Assembly: GCA_018402075.1 (NCBI GenBank)
Contig: JAGYJP010000001.1
Span: 372,001-436,000, forward strand
Length of the DNA: 64,000 nt
Source of the DNA: Candidatus Nanopelagicales bacterium
GTDB lineage: Bacteria > Actinomycetota > Actinomycetes > S36-B12
Reading direction: 5' to 3'
Position numbers and translations under genes: made by a program
Notes under the pieces: generated by a model
What the model saw: the letters and a program-made list of their open reading frames with translations, nothing else
What the model was told of the DNA's origin: nothing
Database searches by the model: none
In this document: one piece after another, positions 51,647 to 59,768 of the stretch
How the letters are laid out: each line of letters begins with the position of its first letter
How positions within the stretch are numbered: position 1 is the stretch's first letter

Positions 51647-52781
51647 GCGCGATGCCCTCGTCGATCAGTCTCTGCACCTGGTGTTGAAATGCCGGAATCT
51701 TGCATTCGCGATCGTTGAAGAAATTGCGCTTGTAGAAGGTAGAACGTGAAGTTGCCGCAATATCTTCCCATGTCCAGACATCTTCACCTACAACGATCTT
51801 GAGATGGTCCCAATGACGCTCTGTTCGATCCAAGTAATCTTGATCATCAGACTTGTACCACAATTCCCAGGTTTCGAAACGGGTCTTGTTGTATGCGATC
51901 GGTACTGCCCTGAAAAGTTGCAGGTGTTCCGGATTGTTGTTGAACACTGAGGATGGGAAGATCGTGTAATGACAGATCGCCACCGACTGGTGATCCTGAG
52001 TCTCCTGCAATTTGGGAAGTGCACCCTTGAGAGGCACAACCATCATTGAGTGTCGCTCGAACTCAAAGATACGCATCTCTCGGCCATCTTTGACATCTTG
52101 AGGTGGAATGTGGTGCAGTGCTTGGGCGTGATAGAACTCATTGAAAGCATCAATGACAACTTTCCAGTTGACGTCAACATCCCAAGTGATCTTTTCCCGC
52201 AGGTACATATCTTCCATCTTGTAAGCACCCAAGTCTTGAATGATGTCCTCGCCCAAATATTCAAGCAGTGGCGGTGCCACACCGGGTCCAGCAAGAACAC
52301 CCCATACCCAACCACCCCACTCACTTACTTCAACTTTCGGTGCAGCCAGGTCTTTCAGAATTTCTTGATCAAAGTCTTCTCGATCTGGGACGCCAATGAC
52401 GGTGCCGTCAAAGTCGTACACCCAGTCATGCCACGGGCACTTAAATCGGCGCGCACACTCTCCCGAGTCTCGCACGATCCGAGCACCTCGATGCTGACAG
52501 ATATTGTGGAATGCGGTGACCGAGCCATCTTTTTTTCTGGTGATAACAACTGTTTCACCCTGTCCTTCCCACACAACATGATCGCCCGTATTCGGTAATT
52601 GCTCAGACCGGCACAAGATTTGCCAGCTGGGATTGAGGACATATTTGCGCTCAAGCTCGAAACGATAGGGATCCGTGTACCAGCTGGCAGGGATCGTCTC
52701 AGATTTACCGGGAGTGTTCGGGATCTCAGGAGCAAAGCGAAGGGGACCATCACCTCGGGTGGGAGGGGTGAACGTTGTCAT
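51627..52781 (-). CDS. Rieske non-haem iron oxygenase alpha subunit (RHO-A)
   Basis: 384 aa. The Rieske cluster motif is CQHRGARIVRDSGECARRFK...CPWHDW (CxH...CxxH), near residues 92-116; the mononuclear iron site includes NEFYHAQALHH (His-x4-His). It inserts oxygen into a ring or C-H bond using electrons from the PDR-type reductase encoded at 52882-53838. The start at 52781 is 38 bp downstream of a HutC-type operator pair. It leads the run RHO-A, isomerase, NTF2-3, SDR-2. Confidence 0.93.
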   Translation of the reverse strand: MTTFTPPTRGDGPLRFAPEIPNTPGKSETIPASWYTDPYRFELERKYVLNPSWQILCRSEQLPNTGDHVVWEGQGETVVITRKKDGSVTAFHNICQHRGARIVRDSGECARRFKCPWHDWVYDFDGTVIGVPDREDFDQEILKDLAAPKVEVSEWGGWVWGVLAGPGVAPPLLEYLGEDIIQDLGAYKMEDMYLREKITWDVDVNWKVVIDAFNEFYHAQALHHIPPQDVKDGREMRIFEFERHSMMVVPLKGALPKLQETQDHQSVAICHYTIFPSSVFNNNPEHLQLFRAVPIAYNKTRFETWELWYKSDDQDYLDRTERHWDHLKIVVGEDVWTWEDIAATSRSTFYKRNFFNDRECKIPAFQHQVQRLIDEGIARDLAGN

Positions 52782-52818
52782 GGGCCAGTCCTTTCACGGC
52801 GAGGTGGAACTTAAGCCT

Positions 52819-52847
52819 ACACTTGTCTAGATGACTTAAACAAGTGT
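52819..52847. promoter_or_regulatory. HutC-type operator pair upstream of RHO-A
   Basis: ACACTTGTCTAGATGA (52819-52834) contains the HutC/GntR core TTGTCTAGA; 13 bases on, ACAAGTGT (52840-52847) is the exact inverse of ACACTTGT. It ends 38 bp before the start codon. The same core is found at 54808, 56206 and 59712. Confidence 0.65.
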
Positions 52848-52881
52848 TTTGTCAATAACCATGAATGAACTTTGACCGGCA

Positions 52882-53838
52882 CTAGATATCAAGGACTAGC
52901 CGGTCACCCTTGCACCGGGAGACACAGGGCATCATGTACAAACCCTCTTCGCGGTCCTCCTCGGAAAGCAACGAGTCGCGGTGGGCAATGTCACCTGAAA
53001 TCACTTTGGTCTCACAGGTCCCACACACCCCCTCGGTACACGAGGTCATAACCTTGACTCCGTTATCGATCAGCACCTCGACAATGCTCTTGTCCCGTGG
53101 AACCACATACTCGGCACCAGAACTGTTCAGGACAACCGTGAATTCATGATCACCAGGGTCCCCTGTGGTATCCACCTGTTTCGGTGAGAACCTCTCAACG
53201 TGGGGCACCGGACGGCCAAGCTGGGCGCACATTTCCTCAACAGCCGAGATAAGTGGTTCGGGTCCACAGCAGTAGATTGCCGTGTCGAGAGCCGCATTGC
53301 CAATAATTTCCTCCAATGGCAATAGCCCCTTTTCATCCTGTGGCCACAGAACTACCCCAAGAGCCTCGAGTCGATCACGAAAGGCCATGGAGCCACGGGT
53401 ACGGCCGCCGTAATAAAACGACCAAGGCGCATCCTTGTCGAAAATCACTTCGCCCAGCATTGGCACCATGGGAGTTACGCCCACACCGCCTGCAATAAAT
53501 AGGTAGGAAGGTGCCTCGATCAAGGGAAAATGATTACGGGGACCGCGAGTGCGAACCTGGTCCCCAACTTTTATGTTGTCGTGGACATATGAGGAACCGC
53601 CCCGACCATTGGGTTCACGCAAGACCGCAATTCGCCAGGTGTCAGCGCGAAAATGACTGCACAGCGAGTACTGCCTCTCAATGCCATTGTCTAGTTGGAC
53701 GTCAATGTGTGCACCAGGATCCCAACTGGGGAGTTTCTCTCCCGTAGGGGCCCCAACGCGAAGGGTGACAATACCGTCCGCCTCTTCAACCCGCTCAATG
53801 ACGACAAGGTCTCGGTACTCCTCGTAAGCATAAGACAT
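52882..53838 (-). CDS. PDR/VanB-type oxygenase reductase (FMN, NAD, 2Fe-2S)
   Basis: 318-aa electron-transfer protein. Order: flavin-binding barrel (RQYSLCSHF near residue 65), NAD-binding domain (FIAGGVGVTPMVPML), C-terminal plant-type ferredoxin CTEGVCGTCETKV...MPCVSRC. It passes electrons from NAD(P)H to Rieske oxygenases. The ATG at 53838 gives the family N-terminus. It is the only reductase in the cluster, so it may serve RHO-A, RHO-B and RHO-C. A hairpin separates it from the upstream SDR-3 gene. Confidence 0.94.
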   Translation of the reverse strand: MSYAYEEYRDLVVIERVEEADGIVTLRVGAPTGEKLPSWDPGAHIDVQLDNGIERQYSLCSHFRADTWRIAVLREPNGRGGSSYVHDNIKVGDQVRTRGPRNHFPLIEAPSYLFIAGGVGVTPMVPMLGEVIFDKDAPWSFYYGGRTRGSMAFRDRLEALGVVLWPQDEKGLLPLEEIIGNAALDTAIYCCGPEPLISAVEEMCAQLGRPVPHVERFSPKQVDTTGDPGDHEFTVVLNSSGAEYVVPRDKSIVEVLIDNGVKVMTSCTEGVCGTCETKVISGDIAHRDSLLSEEDREEGLYMMPCVSRCKGDRLVLDI

Positions 53839-53935
53839 GCACAGAGGGTAGCGGAGCCAACAGGAGGTGCAACAAATACCGTCGCACCACAAATTTTCAG
53901 ACTCACGGTACGCAGGAACATGCACCACAAATGGC

Positions 53936-53972
53936 GATGTCGCTTGCGCTCATATTGAGTGCAAGCGACATC
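53936..53972 (-). terminator. 16-bp hairpin between SDR-3 and the reductase gene
   Basis: Arms 53936-53951 and 53957-53972 pair over 16 positions with one wobble, loop ATATT. It lies 12 bp beyond the SDR-3 stop. There is no T-run after it on the minus strand (a TTGTTTT follows on the plus strand), so termination may be partial, acting as an attenuator or 3'-end stabiliser. Confidence 0.5.
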
Positions 53973-53983
53973 CTTGTTTTAAA

Positions 53984-54769
53984 CTAGAAAGCGGCCGAAC
54001 CGCCATCGACGTTATAGGTTGCACCTGTCATGCCGTTGCCTAACGGTCCCGCGAGCAGAACAGCCATTCCAGCAACCTGCTCTACTGTCTGCAATTCTTT
54101 AGTGAGACAGTCGTTTGCAAAGTCTTGTAAGAATGCTTCGTAGGTGATTCCCGATGCCTCGGCTACCTGGGCACCTGCATCTTTCATCAACTCGGTTTCA
54201 ATCGGCCCTGGGCAAATGGCATTGCATGTGACACCAGAGGTGCCGTATTCGACAGCCGTAGCCTTAGTGAGACCAATCATGGCGTGCTTGCCAGCGATGT
54301 AGTGACTGACCGCCACCTTTGACGCAACTTTGCCTTCAATCGATGCAATGTTGATGATACGGCCGTAGCCAGCAGGCAACATGTACTTGAGTGCGCGACG
54401 GGTGCCCCAAAATGCAGTACTCGCATTCCATTCAAGACCCTTGAGCCAGGCTTCGTCACTGAGATCGCCCACAAGTGCCCAACCATCTGAACCGCCAGCG
54501 CAGTTCACCATTATGTCGAGCTTGCCAAATTTCTCCACCGCGTAATCCACCAAGGCGTCCACTTCAGCGCGCACGAGGGCATCGCACTTTTTGAACAGGG
54601 CACGATCGCCGGCCTTCAAGCGTTCGAGAGCATAAGCGCCTTTTTCCTCCGAACGATTACCCAACACAACGCTCGCGCCTTCAGCGATAAAGGCCTGTGC
54701 GATACCGAATCCAATACCGGTGCTCCCAGCGGTGATTACCGCTACGCGACCCTCAAGAATGCCACCCAT
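53984..54769 (-). CDS. Short-chain dehydrogenase/reductase (SDR-3)
   Basis: 261 aa: TAGSTGIGFGIAQAF cofactor loop, NRSEEKG suggesting NADP preference, NCAGGSD, and YIAGKHAMIGLTKA with the Tyr-x3-Lys. FabG-like length and ending (GATYNVDGGSAAF). It lies between RHO-B and the reductase, 39 bp downstream of a HutC-type motif, so it is transcribed as part of the regulon. Likely oxidises the hydroxylated product of one of the oxygenases. Confidence 0.93.
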   Translation of the reverse strand: MGGILEGRVAVITAGSTGIGFGIAQAFIAEGASVVLGNRSEEKGAYALERLKAGDRALFKKCDALVRAEVDALVDYAVEKFGKLDIMVNCAGGSDGWALVGDLSDEAWLKGLEWNASTAFWGTRRALKYMLPAGYGRIINIASIEGKVASKVAVSHYIAGKHAMIGLTKATAVEYGTSGVTCNAICPGPIETELMKDAGAQVAEASGITYEAFLQDFANDCLTKELQTVEQVAGMAVLLAGPLGNGMTGATYNVDGGSAAF

Positions 54770-54807
54770 AAGTTGCTCCTGCTTCTCACGGACAGCCGGG
54801 CGACTGC

Positions 54808-54824
54808 CACTTGTTTAGACGCAA
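54808..54824. promoter_or_regulatory. HutC-type operator upstream of SDR-3
   Basis: CACTTGTTTAGACGCAA, matching the CACTTGTCTAGA motif at 52820 and ACTTGTCTAGACGAA at 56206. It lies 39 bp before the SDR-3 start codon. Confidence 0.6.
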
Positions 54825-54888
54825 TTTCACACCAGTCGGGGGTGCCTGTCAACGGAAATCAGAAAGTGGAGGTGTAATCGATATCTCA

Positions 54889-56169
54889 CTATTCCTGGAT
54901 AACTCGAGGTAAAACTGCATCGCTGAGATCGCTACCGTGAACAGCCTCGGCACCCTCGCGCATGAGACGATTAATTGTCCGGTGAACATATTGAACGCCA
55001 GGCTCATTACGCCCAAAGATCTGGGTTTTCCCACCAGTTACTGCCACGCCCTTTTGCACGCCGTAACCGGTGATGTAGTCCTCACCATAAGTGACATCGT
55101 AAAACCAATCGCGCATTACCTCGAGTTCATGTTGCTCTCTGGCATCGTCGGTGATCGGAGTGCGCACCAATATGCGCTGCTCGGTAATTGACTCATTCAC
55201 GTTTGTGGTCGGTAATGGGAAACCCACGGCCATGCGTTGACGCCATCCGCCAGCGATCGAGAAACCGGGGAAAAGCCAGTTGATGGTGCCCACATTTGCT
55301 GTGGGATCCCAGGTCTCCTCTGGATCATCCAGATGATTCTCGATCTCACGCAGCGCGAAAGCTACTCGCTCGTGCGCACCATACCCGGCAAACAACGCGG
55401 TATTGCTGAGATTGGTTTTAAAAACGGTGTCCTTATGAAGTGAAGCGAAATGATAACCCTCTAGATAGCCCTCAATAGCAACCTTCCAGTTGGGGCCGGG
55501 CATCATGCGGGAGGAGAACAGGTGACACTCGTCGAGTTTGAGACTTTCCAGAATCGGAGCGAAATCCCCGAGCCACGAATCAATATCAATGGCCAGGCCA
55601 GGTGTGAGGCATACGAAGATCACACCGTGCTTTTCCACACACGGCAACTGAACCAGGTTTCGCTTGGATTTATCGAAGTCACCGAAGGTGCTCTCTCCAT
55701 AGATGCCTTTGAGTTCGCCGTCCATGCCATAACTCCAGGCATGATAGGGACAGGTCAGCGCACGAGCACTGCCGTGGCCTTCGCCGCAAATTAAGGCCCC
55801 GCGATGTCGGCATACATTGAGCATCGCGTGCACTTCACCTTTTGAATCACGAGTAATTACCACCGGAACGCCCACAACTTCAATGGCCTTGTAATTATTT
55901 TTTTCCGGCAACTCACATGAGAGAGCCAGTGGCAACGGGATTCTCTTGAAAATTAGCTCAATTTCGCTTGCAAAGAGGTCTTCATCGAGATAGTTGTCGA
56001 CCGGCTCTTCAAAGGTGGACTCAGCCTGATCGGTAGTTTTATTCTTGGTGTGGTTAATGAGCCGACGCATCATTTCCATGGCATCTTGACGGGCAGCCCC
56101 ATTCAAGATGTCGCTGGGAAGGTAGGCGGGAATATCCATTTCGGCTTCGGTGTCAATGGTCTGGGTCAC
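54889..56169 (-). CDS. Rieske non-haem iron oxygenase alpha subunit (RHO-B)
   Basis: 426 aa. Rieske motif CRHRGALICGEGHGSARALT...CPYHAW near residues 118-142; iron site EGYLEGYHFASLHKD (His-x4-His). The N-terminal 60 residues (ARQDAMEMMRRLINHTKNKT) are an extra helical segment. The start has a HutC-type motif 37 bp upstream. It is followed by SDR-3 after 119 bp. Substrate unknown; sequence differs clearly from RHO-A and RHO-C, so the three probably act at different steps or on different substrates. Confidence 0.93.
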   Translation of the reverse strand: MTQTIDTEAEMDIPAYLPSDILNGAARQDAMEMMRRLINHTKNKTTDQAESTFEEPVDNYLDEDLFASEIELIFKRIPLPLALSCELPEKNNYKAIEVVGVPVVITRDSKGEVHAMLNVCRHRGALICGEGHGSARALTCPYHAWSYGMDGELKGIYGESTFGDFDKSKRNLVQLPCVEKHGVIFVCLTPGLAIDIDSWLGDFAPILESLKLDECHLFSSRMMPGPNWKVAIEGYLEGYHFASLHKDTVFKTNLSNTALFAGYGAHERVAFALREIENHLDDPEETWDPTANVGTINWLFPGFSIAGGWRQRMAVGFPLPTTNVNESITEQRILVRTPITDDAREQHELEVMRDWFYDVTYGEDYITGYGVQKGVAVTGGKTQIFGRNEPGVQYVHRTINRLMREGAEAVHGSDLSDAVLPRVIQE

Positions 56170-56205
56170 TACAACTCCTCTGAGGTGGCTTATTCGAGTG
56201 TAACA

Positions 56206-56220
56206 ACTTGTCTAGACGAA
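56206..56220. promoter_or_regulatory. HutC-type operator upstream of RHO-B
   Basis: ACTTGTCTAGACGAA, the best match to the near-palindrome TTGTCTAGACAA typical of HutC-subfamily GntR regulators. It lies 37 bp before the RHO-B start. Confidence 0.7.
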
Positions 56221-56250
56221 TGCTAGGCCTGAGGGAATCTCTTCCCATTT

Positions 56251-56838
56251 CTAGCGCAGATGAGCCGTTTCATTAATGCTGACCAGCACAAACCGACCGT
56301 CCGGCCACACCTGCACTCGGGAGATTGATGTGTAACCAGGGTTGTAAAAGAATCTGCGCGGGCTATCAAGTATGCCCGCTAAAAAGCTATTCGAAGCTCC
56401 CCCATGACTAACGGCCACAATTCGCTGGCCTTGATGGGCAAGGCCAATATCCCGCACGCTGGCATACATATTCGCACGCAGTTCGTCATGATTGTGTTCG
56501 GGAAGAAAGCCTTCTTCGAATCGACCTTCACGGAATGAACGGGCCCGGTCTGCGTCCGTCAAATTCTCCACACCCTGATAATGCGTGGCATTGGATTTCC
56601 ACTCTTGTAGGCGTTCGTCAACCACAATGCTGTAGTCAAGTCGGCGGGCCAGCGGCTCAGCCGTTTCAAAGGCCCTCTTAAGGTGGCTCGAGTAAATAGC
56701 TGCAATGCCTTCATCGGCAAGATACGCCCCGACGAGTTCGGCCTGTTCACGACCAACTTCGCCTAGAGGGGGATCTTTTGTGCCATCGGGCTCGGGCAGG
56801 GCATGCCGGACAAGCAGAACTTCACAGGCTTCACTCAT
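56251..56838 (-). CDS. Histidine phosphatase superfamily protein
   Basis: 195 aa. VLLVRHALPEPDG carries the catalytic His (RHA in place of RHG), SHLKRAFETAEPLARRL the second Arg, and IVAVSHGGASNSFL the second His. Members are phosphoglycerate-mutase-like phosphatases or sometimes dephosphorylate sugar or nucleotide esters. The start codon is the last ATG of a 14-bp repeat chain linking it to the ALDH stop. Placement between ALDH and RHO-B suggests removal of the phosphate added by the cluster's APH-like kinase, which is inference. Confidence 0.9.
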   Translation of the reverse strand: MSEACEVLLVRHALPEPDGTKDPPLGEVGREQAELVGAYLADEGIAAIYSSHLKRAFETAEPLARRLDYSIVVDERLQEWKSNATHYQGVENLTDADRARSFREGRFEEGFLPEHNHDELRANMYASVRDIGLAHQGQRIVAVSHGGASNSFLAGILDSPRRFFYNPGYTSISRVQVWPDGRFVLVSINETAHLR

Positions 56839-56894
56839 AACGGGAAACTCATAACGGGAAACTCATAACGGGAAACTCATAACGGGAAACTCAT
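56836..56894 (-). repeat. Four 14-bp repeats forming a chain of stop-start couplings
   Basis: Minus-strand unit ATGAGTTTCCCGTT is repeated four times without change, followed by ATGAGTGAA, the phosphatase start. The ALDH stop TGA overlaps the first ATG (TGATG). Each unit encodes Met-Ser-Phe-Pro-Leu-stop, and each stop overlaps the next ATG (ATGA). Four mini-ORFs thus bridge the ALDH and phosphatase genes. Confidence 0.9.
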
Positions 56895-58348
56895 CAGACC
56901 GCGGTACCGAAATTTCCGAGTTCATCAGCGGAAGGGAATTGAATACTGAGTAATTCAAAGTATTCCAATAATCCGTGGTGACCTAATTCGCGACCAATAC
57001 CCGATGTTTTGAAGCCGCCAAATGGCGCCTGAGCATTGAATCGGCCACCGTTCACAGCGACCTGGCCTGTGCGCAGTCGCTGGGCAATACTGACAGCGGT
57101 GGGAACATCGGCGGCGAATACTGCACCAGACAGTCCAAACTCACTATCGTTTGCGAAATCAATTCCTTGCTCCAAGCTGTCATAACCGACAATCGCTAAA
57201 ACCGGTCCAAAAATTTCCTCTTGCACAATGCGTGCTTTTGGACTGAGACGACTGAATACCGTGGGCTTGATAAAGTAACCGCGGTCCAAGCCCTCAGGCC
57301 TCCCCGGACCACCGGCAATCAAAGTGCCTTCGTTCATGCCGATATCGATGTAATCAGACACAACTTTGTGTTGAGCGGCAGAAGCCACCGGGCCAAGATC
57401 TACTTCTGGATTCAAGGGATCGCCCACAGTAAACGCATTGACCAGTGCTGCAACTCGTTCCTCAACGTCAGCGATCATCGAGTTGGGGACAATTAGTCGC
57501 GTTGTGGCCGAACATGTTTGGCCGTTATTTACAAAGCAACCCCGCACGGCATTCTGAATAGCCACATCAAGATCAGCCCCCTCGGCAATGAGGAACGCGG
57601 ACTTGCCACCAAGCTCCAGAGCTACCTTTTTCACCGTGGGGGCTGCCGCCTGCGCAACGCGAACACCCGCCCCTGTCGACCCGGTGATGCTCACCATGTC
57701 AATTTCAGGGTGAGAGGAGAGCAACTCACCTATCTCAGAACCCGGACCTGAAACCAGGTTAAAGACTCCGGGCGGAAGGTCAAGGGAATCAATAATGTCC
57801 GCCAGTATGAAATTGGAGAGTGGTGCAATGGAACTCGGCTTCACGATCACCGTGCACCCTGCAGCGAGCGCCGGACCAACTTTGGCTGCCAACTGGTACA
57901 GCGGATAATTCCACGGGGTAATAGCCCCAACAACTCCCACCGGGACTCTGATAATCATGGAGTTGCCAATTCGCTCCTCACCGGGCAACTCGCGAGCAGC
58001 ATCTGCAATAGTCTCGAAGACTGTAGCCGCCAGTCCCACTTGAACCCGGACAGAGATCGCGAGCGGAGTACCTACTTCTTGAGACATCAGTCGCGCCAAT
58101 TCATCTTCGCGTTCGCGCAGACCAGCCGCTATTGCCGTCACAACATCGGCACGCTCAGCAATGGGAACTTGAGCCCACTGATCGAATGCTCGGCGTGCAG
58201 CATGAATTGCGCGGTCAGCATCAACCGAATCACCCGAGGGCACGGTGCCAATTGGCTCGCCAGTTGCCGCCTCGAGGACCGTGATGACTTCACGCCCGGA
58301 TGGTGTTACCCATTCGCCATCAATGTACAACTTGTTCCGCTCGATCAC
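56894..58348 (-). CDS. Aldehyde dehydrogenase (NAD(P)+-dependent)
   Basis: 484 aa. GTG at 58348 follows a perfect AGGAGG at 5 bases and gives the usual N-terminus MIERNKLYIDGEWV. Catalytic features: VALELGGKSAFLI with the general-base Glu, and NNGQTCSATTRL with the nucleophile Cys; the cofactor loop is TGSTGAGVRVAQ. It oxidises an aldehyde to an acid. Upstream is the tyrosine-phosphatase gene (34 bp gap) and downstream the 14-bp repeat chain and histidine phosphatase. Confidence 0.95.
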   Translation of the reverse strand: MIERNKLYIDGEWVTPSGREVITVLEAATGEPIGTVPSGDSVDADRAIHAARRAFDQWAQVPIAERADVVTAIAAGLREREDELARLMSQEVGTPLAISVRVQVGLAATVFETIADAARELPGEERIGNSMIIRVPVGVVGAITPWNYPLYQLAAKVGPALAAGCTVIVKPSSIAPLSNFILADIIDSLDLPPGVFNLVSGPGSEIGELLSSHPEIDMVSITGSTGAGVRVAQAAAPTVKKVALELGGKSAFLIAEGADLDVAIQNAVRGCFVNNGQTCSATTRLIVPNSMIADVEERVAALVNAFTVGDPLNPEVDLGPVASAAQHKVVSDYIDIGMNEGTLIAGGPGRPEGLDRGYFIKPTVFSRLSPKARIVQEEIFGPVLAIVGYDSLEQGIDFANDSEFGLSGAVFAADVPTAVSIAQRLRTGQVAVNGGRFNAQAPFGGFKTSGIGRELGHHGLLEYFELLSIQFPSADELGNFGTAV

Positions 58349-58382
58349 TCTTCCTCCTGTGTGGGGCCGTTGTAGAAAAACC

Positions 58383-59132
58383 TCAAGCTTTTGAAATAAG
58401 TAGTCGGCTTTGCAGCGAGTCAATCGCGTTATCAGACACATCAAGGGTACGTGCCCACTCATTCAGTCCACCATGTTCCAGGATCACCCGTGCGAGGAAA
58501 GTCTCCATTGCGCCTCGGGGAGCCCTCAAGAGAACTTCTGGCTGATTCATCATGGGGTGATTCTCAAAATCCTCTCGCGACTTCAACCAATTGACTAGGG
58601 CAACAACTTCATCGCCACTTAAGGCGAAATCATCGGCAATATCATGATCACTCACACCTAGTAGTGAAAGCAACACTGCGGCGACAAAACCAGTACGGTC
58701 CTTGCCCGCCATGCAGAAAAAGATAGCCGGGAAACTATCTCGCTCCGCTAGTTGATCGATAATCTCACGCATCGTGGTGGAACCCAGTTCGAGCATGGCT
58801 TCGTATACATCGGCCAGATGTTCTTCCGGATCCGAGTTCACTGACCCGTGGGTTTGATGCCACTGCTGGGGCAGGATCGGTGCGTGGATGGAATCATCAA
58901 TAAATGAGGGCAACGGAAAGGCCGCTATCTCGCTCGGGTACCTCAAATCAAAAACGGTAGCGGCCCCAAACTCGCTCCACGCTTTTTCATCGGCAAGGCG
59001 ATGCAAACTTGACGCACGAAACAGCATTCCAGGCCGGACAACGCGACCATCCAGCGTTGGAATACCACCAAGATCTCGGACGTTGTAAACACCACCAAGT
59101 TCCACCCGCCGATCCGCCGTGTCATTGATCAT
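58383..59132 (-). CDS. Tyrosine-protein-phosphatase-like protein (Y_phosphatase3 type)
   Basis: 249 aa. The phosphate loop FFCMAGKDRTGFVAAVLL has the C-x5-R signature with GKDRTG, typical of bacterial PTPs such as MptpB; N-terminal VYNVRDLGGIPTLDGRVVRP is also characteristic. It might act on phosphoinositides or small phosphate esters rather than proteins. It overlaps the NTF2-4 gene by 4 bases and precedes ALDH, within one minus-strand unit. Confidence 0.92.
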   Translation of the reverse strand: MINDTADRRVELGGVYNVRDLGGIPTLDGRVVRPGMLFRASSLHRLADEKAWSEFGAATVFDLRYPSEIAAFPLPSFIDDSIHAPILPQQWHQTHGSVNSDPEEHLADVYEAMLELGSTTMREIIDQLAERDSFPAIFFCMAGKDRTGFVAAVLLSLLGVSDHDIADDFALSGDEVVALVNWLKSREDFENHPMMNQPEVLLRAPRGAMETFLARVILEHGGLNEWARTLDVSDNAIDSLQSRLLISKA

Positions 59133-59662
59133 CCTGGGTATCCCGGGTGGAGTCGACGGTAATCCGGAAGGTCAGCAGCCCCAACTGTCCGACCAGGCCA
59201 GCGTTTACGGTCCTGATCTCCCAGCCCCCCTGCAACCAGTTCCGACAACGGCATGGAATAAAGACTTAAAACCTGTCGCCTTGCGAACCGCCAAACACCG
59301 TTATCGCGTTGGTAATCGTCGTGATATCGAATGGATGTGACCAAGGTCAGTCCAGGTTGACCCAATTCCGCATAACCAATCACGGTTCCTTTGGCATGGT
59401 TGTCGTCAATAACATCCACCACGATTCCGTGTGGGTCATGCAGTGTTGCAGTGAAGGGGGCGTGTTTTACTTTAAAATTTTCGACAATAGCGATGCGGCC
59501 TGTGGTCGTGCTGTTTACCGACGCAAAGACACCGTCTTCCATAAACAACTCACCGAGGGCTTCCCACTGAGCATCGTCCAGCAGGGTTGCATATCGAATA
59601 ACCAGATCGTTGATTTCATTTCGATCTTCCAAAAGGCGAACCCGCTGTTCCAAGGTCTGCAT
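59129..59662 (-). CDS. NTF2-like protein, SnoaL_4 type (NTF2-4)
   Basis: 177 aa. LEQRVRLLEDRNEINDLVIR, FMEDGVFASVNSTTTGR and ASLYHDDYQRDNGVW-like (TSIRYHDDYQRDNGVW) place it in the SnoaL_4 group with a leading helix. The start at 59662 is chosen because the helical LEQRV segment begins there; upstream codons run toward the operator region. It heads the unit NTF2-4, PTP, ALDH, histidine phosphatase, about 50 bp downstream of a HutC-type motif. Confidence 0.83.
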   Translation of the reverse strand: MQTLEQRVRLLEDRNEINDLVIRYATLLDDAQWEALGELFMEDGVFASVNSTTTGRIAIVENFKVKHAPFTATLHDPHGIVVDVIDDNHAKGTVIGYAELGQPGLTLVTSIRYHDDYQRDNGVWRFARRQVLSLYSMPLSELVAGGLGDQDRKRWPGRTVGAADLPDYRRLHPGYPG

Positions 59663-59711
59663 CACAGCTGGAGCGTACTGCAGGCTCGTTATCCAAAATA
59701 TCGGCACACCA

Positions 59712-59725
59712 CCGTCTAGATGAGT
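59712..59725. promoter_or_regulatory. HutC-type operator between NTF2-4 and the gntR gene
   Basis: CCGTCTAGATGAGT shares TCTAGATGA with the site at 52819. It is 50 bp before NTF2-4 and 44 bp before the regulator gene, so it could control both divergent units, giving autoregulation. Confidence 0.55.
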
Positions 59726-59768
59726 CCCTGTGCAAGCGGCCTGGCTGCGAGACCGATACCTTCTCGCT

